Made by a program: the position numbers and the translations under genes. From Christensenella timonensis (GTDB taxonomy: Bacteria; Bacillota; Clostridia; Christensenellales; Christensenellaceae): 64,000 bases of DNA. Below the pieces are notes generated by a model. It saw nothing but the letters and a program-made list of their open reading frames with translations, searched no databases and had not been told where the DNA came from. The stretch lies in assembly GCF_900087015.1 (NCBI RefSeq), contig NZ_FLKP01000002.1, positions 1,426,001-1,490,000 on the forward strand, read 5' to 3'. Positions within the stretch are counted from its first letter, which is position 1. Each line of letters opens with the position of its first letter. Positions 60,985-64,000 of this stretch are shown piece after piece.

Positions 60985-63110
60985 TCTTCCACCTCTTTCG
61001 TAAAGATCTGGATGTCCGTAAGTGTTCCTTTCTCGTGGATGATTGCCTTCAGCTGAATGGAGCCATTGAGCTTTTCTTCCCACTGCTTTTTGGTGATCTC
61101 CTTCATTGCCGGAGCAAACATGCCATAGGACTCCTTCGTGGTATCCGGCGTGATCCAGCCATTTGCATATTCCCACCAGGTACTGCCGTGATCGAAGGAG
61201 GCGAGGAAGTTCACGTTATTGCTGTCGCAGTTCGAAGTAACGGAGAGGATCTGATCTGCAGTACAGTCAGATGTCACAAGTTCCGCGATCGTCACACCAT
61301 CCTTTAACTTCCATGTGCCATCCTTCATCTCAATCTCATCGCTGCTGTAGGTGACGGTATCGAGATGCTCCGTATCAAACCGGTGCAGGAACTTCACCGT
61401 ACCGATGGTCCCAGCGATCGGCTGCAGCACACTGGATAACTGCATGGATGGAACGATATCGGAATAGCCTGTAGTTTCAGGCGAGAGCAGGCCAACGGTT
61501 ACTGAGGCATCAAAACTGCGATACACTGGAAACAGGTTCATCTCCGGAACCGTATCGTAAACGGAAATGGTTCCGTCCCAAGCGCCGCTTCCGGCAAGAC
61601 CCTGTCCTGCCATGTAGGCTCTTGCATCTCCACGTGCGATGTGGCAGCTGCCACCGGCCATTGAGAGCCAAACTTCAAAGTTCCCCGTAAGGTTTGCCGT
61701 GCTGTTCCAGGTGAAGAGAAGATGCAGAAGGTGCGTCCCATCCGGCAGCATTTCCACCGGAACATAATCCTTGACCTCCTCCCCGTTCAGGTAGTACGTA
61801 ACGACCATCACCGCGTCGGTATCCGATATTATTTCTTCCGCTTCTGTCTCTGTCGTGTCGAGCGTCAGCTTGATCTCCGCATGGAAGTCGATGTGGGTAT
61901 CCTTCACCGTGACATAGCGGATATCAATGATCTTGGCTTTTGCTGTATCCGCGATGTCGTAATCAGCGGCGTTCTGGTAATCGTAGTAGCGAATATAGTC
62001 CTGATTCTCATTGGAGGACAGGATGCCCTGCAGGTTCTTGTCCGTCTTAGACTTTGCCGATGCCAGAGCCGGATCCTGCCCCACGCCCTGCATCGTGAAG
62101 GACTTGTTGTACTGGAACGTGAACTTTGTCATGCAGAAGAGCTTGTCTTTATCGGCAAGCCCATCGGTAAAGCGGAACACGTCCATGAGATCATAGGCGG
62201 GATTCCCGATCAGCTCCGCCTTAAACGGCACGTAGTCAACCTTCGAAAGTGCGGTGAGGATTGCCCTTCTCTGTGCGTCCTTTTTCTCCTCCACACCATA
62301 CTGGAGGAAGGGATCCGAGCCGATGTTGTAGGTAAGGCCGTCATCCGTATCGAGGGCATAGTAGGATGTGCTCTTCGCATCGATATTCACAACGGAGAGG
62401 CCGGTGTATCTGGTTGAGAAATCGGAGAACTCACATCCGGTAAAACGATGTTCGGTGTCGATCTCATCAATCACAGTCTGACCATAAGATTTGACATAGA
62501 TCTTCCCATCCCGTCCGGCATAAACATTCGCAGCTATCGATGCAGCAACCCACGAAACAAAGTCCCGCCAGGTTTCGATATCGGATTCGCTGTAAAGGGA
62601 AAGCTCATCAGAGCCGTTTGCCATTGCTGCAAACGCTTCACTGGTAGTTCCAAGAGAAAGACCACAGGCTGTACAGGCTGTCAGCATCAGGTTGTAGGCG
62701 GTACCGTTGATGGACGTGACGGAGCAGTTCTTATCGAACTTTGCCATGTGATCGTAGGCTTTGATCACCACACCGGAAGCAGTATGTTTCGCAGAGTCTA
62801 TGGTGAACACGCCAAGCGGCACATCCTCGAAGCTTCCGTCTGCAAGCCGCATTCCGAAAACCGGTGCGATCTCCTGGTCCTTCCAGCTATACCGAGGAAT
62901 CTGCAGGTTCATGAGCGTCACATCTAGTTCCCCGATGTAGACCTGTCCGATCTGAACGGAAGAATCATCCGAGCACTGGTTCGTGATGGAGAAGGATCCG
63001 GATAGGATGTTGTCATCCGTAAAGGACACCCTCCCGACTTTTCCAGTCATCCGGAATCTCTGAACGGGCTGCTTCATGGCAGTCTTGTATTGTTCACTTA
63101 CAGCGTACAT
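60981..63110 (-). CDS. Phage tail-tip/baseplate hub-like protein
   Basis: 709 aa. The N-terminal 350 residues (GKVGRVSFTDDNILSGSFSI, VYIGELDVTLMNLQIPRYSW, VPLGVFTIDSAKH) match the tail hub/endopeptidase-like family downstream of the distal tail protein in siphophages; the C-terminal half is beta-rich and may bind carbohydrate. No peptidase residues are evident. Precedes the fibre genes in normal siphophage order. Confidence 0.8.
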   Translation of the reverse strand: MYAVSEQYKTAMKQPVQRFRMTGKVGRVSFTDDNILSGSFSITNQCSDDSSVQIGQVYIGELDVTLMNLQIPRYSWKDQEIAPVFGMRLADGSFEDVPLGVFTIDSAKHTASGVVIKAYDHMAKFDKNCSVTSINGTAYNLMLTACTACGLSLGTTSEAFAAMANGSDELSLYSESDIETWRDFVSWVAASIAANVYAGRDGKIYVKSYGQTVIDEIDTEHRFTGCEFSDFSTRYTGLSVVNIDAKSTSYYALDTDDGLTYNIGSDPFLQYGVEEKKDAQRRAILTALSKVDYVPFKAELIGNPAYDLMDVFRFTDGLADKDKLFCMTKFTFQYNKSFTMQGVGQDPALASAKSKTDKNLQGILSSNENQDYIRYYDYQNAADYDIADTAKAKIIDIRYVTVKDTHIDFHAEIKLTLDTTETEAEEIISDTDAVMVVTYYLNGEEVKDYVPVEMLPDGTHLLHLLFTWNSTANLTGNFEVWLSMAGGSCHIARGDARAYMAGQGLAGSGAWDGTISVYDTVPEMNLFPVYRSFDASVTVGLLSPETTGYSDIVPSMQLSSVLQPIAGTIGTVKFLHRFDTEHLDTVTYSSDEIEMKDGTWKLKDGVTIAELVTSDCTADQILSVTSNCDSNNVNFLASFDHGSTWWEYANGWITPDTTKESYGMFAPAMKEITKKQWEEKLNGSIQLKAIIHEKGTLTDIQIFTKEVEE

Positions 63111-63125
63111 GAAGCGCCTCCTTTC

Positions 63126-63494
63126 TTAGAACTCTTCCAGATCGAAGCTTACGGTGTAGAGTCCATTCGTTCCTCTCGTCTTTTCCGAGTTCTTCTCAGG
63201 ACCGGTTTTGAAATTTCGCATCCGCATTGTCCGGGTCTTATAGTCCTGTGTTTTCAGGTCATATAGCTTCACCTGAATGGAATCCTTGTCCCGGAACTCA
63301 GCAAACTTTGCAGCCCAGCGGCTGGAACATTTAAAAGAAGCAGAAACGGAGAGCTTGTCATATCTTGTGACAATCACCTGATCCGTTCCTGCCTCGGTTT
63401 GATTGGTATTTTCGATAACAGCGTAGCTTTCTTCCCAGCTTTCCGGAGTGAAGAGCTTAACGTCATCGAAATAAATCGGATATTCGCTCAGCAT
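63126..63494 (-). CDS. Phage tail completion/distal tail-like protein
   Basis: 122 aa, starting MLSEYPIYFDDVKLFTPESW and ending YTVSFDLEEF. Size, composition and position between the tape-measure and hub genes suggest a distal-tail or tail-assembly protein; sequence family is not certain. Confidence 0.65.
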   Translation of the reverse strand: MLSEYPIYFDDVKLFTPESWEESYAVIENTNQTEAGTDQVIVTRYDKLSVSASFKCSSRWAAKFAEFRDKDSIQVKLYDLKTQDYKTRTMRMRNFKTGPEKNSEKTRGTNGLYTVSFDLEEF

Positions 63495-64000
63495 TTATCT
63501 CCCTCCTGACCGGTAGTTCACTCGCTGCTGTGCTTTTACGACCAGTTCCTCGATTCGTTCATTCCCGATATAAACCGGGATCACGATATCTCCCCCGCCA
63601 GCTCCGACAAGGGCTCCCTGCACAATCTCAGCCAGTTTGTCAGTACCGACGACCGCTTCCTGCCCGGCTTCACCACCACCGAGAAGTCTGCCACCTGCAG
63701 CGCCGAAGATGGTGGGGCTGTTTAAGATGTAGGCATCGTCCATGGCCTTCTTGTACCAGTCAACTGACAGATGCGGCACAGAAGGAGGATTCAAAGAGAG
63801 ACTGCCACTGATGGAGAAATGTGGAAGTTTGATATGCGGAAGCTGGAGATGGCATCCGGCGAAGAATCCTTTGATTCGGTCAAGACCGCCGCTTACGATG
63901 CCCTTGGCGTTTTCAATCATCGAGGAGAAGGCTCCCTTGATATCGCCAAGTTTGCCTCGGGCAGCAGATAAAGCATCACCGAGTTTGCCGCCAGTCAGAT
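63495..64000 (-). CDS. Phage tail tape-measure protein, C-terminal part
   Basis: The frame is open to the right edge, so the 5' part lies outside. The visible 168 residues include GKLGDALSAARGKLGDIKGA helical repeats, PHIKLPHFSISGSLSLNPPS, and the family end IFGAAGGRLLGGGEAGQEAV then GAGGGDIVIPVYIGNERIEE. The final segment is the standard C-terminus of Firmicute siphophage tape-measure proteins. It sets the tail length. Confidence 0.9.
   Translation of the reverse strand, partial: LTGGKLGDALSAARGKLGDIKGAFSSMIENAKGIVSGGLDRIKGFFAGCHLQLPHIKLPHFSISGSLSLNPPSVPHLSVDWYKKAMDDAYILNSPTIFGAAGGRLLGGGEAGQEAVVGTDKLAEIVQGALVGAGGGDIVIPVYIGNERIEELVVKAQQRVNYRSGGR

Overview
The left 30 kb reads as chromosome of an anaerobic gut Clostridia-type Firmicute. 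It is densely packed, nearly all plus-strand, and moderately GC-rich. Supporting traits are the IspH-ribosomal protein S1 fusion, HslUV, RNase J with YlbF, folate-dependent TrmFO, and the Asp23/AmaP/DUF2273 trio. Christensenellaceae is a plausible family from gene content, but that is an impression and not a computed placement.

Chromosomal part (1-30.6 kb). The window opens inside a large membrane glycosyltransferase of the protein-mannosyltransferase family. A near-continuous series of overlapping genes follows: yifB/comM, dprA, topA, trmFO, hslV, hslU, rnj (own extended -10 promoter), ylbF, mltG, a U32 protein, an endonuclease IV-like TIM barrel, an M24 peptidase and efp. Next come asp23-amaP-DUF2273, nusB, a TsaD-like paralogue, folD, xseA, xseB, ispA, cmk, plsC and ispH-S1. 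A six-tRNA operon (Pro, Glu, Met/Ile2, Asp, Phe, Thr), a SRAP-like gene, a tandem ferritin-like protein with a zinc-ribbon partner, and tRNA-Tyr and tRNA-Leu(CAG) end this part.

Accessory region A (30.6-42.5 kb) starts right after the tRNA-Leu terminator and is a mosaic. It holds a MobV relaxase module with a Cys-rich protein and a sigma-like regulator (minus strand), an intact hsdR followed by a decapitated hsdM, and an uncharacterised four-gene operon. The fourth gene of that operon is split by a roughly 2.3-kb insert. The insert carries a Mef(A)-like macrolide efflux gene behind a long attenuator-type leader, a hairpin-rich non-coding stretch and a pMV158/MobV-type oriT. A 77-aa ORF and a SymE-like toxin gene close the region.

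Accessory region B (42.5-64 kb) is a phage-like element transcribed leftwards. From right to left it has the tape-measure C-terminus and tail genes (one a U32-like cysteine-cluster protein), a holin, a GH25-CW_7-LysM endolysin, a replication module (DUF2800, DUF2815, family A DNA polymerase), and two overlapping serine recombinases. Between lysis and replication genes, on the opposite strand, sits a tetracycline-resistance island: tet(W) with its attenuation leader, a SAM methyltransferase, a recombinase remnant and tet(40).

The most notable observations are the oriT inside the mef-bearing insert, the split uncharacterised operon, the U32-like tail-cassette protein, and a 43-nt leader element present twice in the phage replication region.
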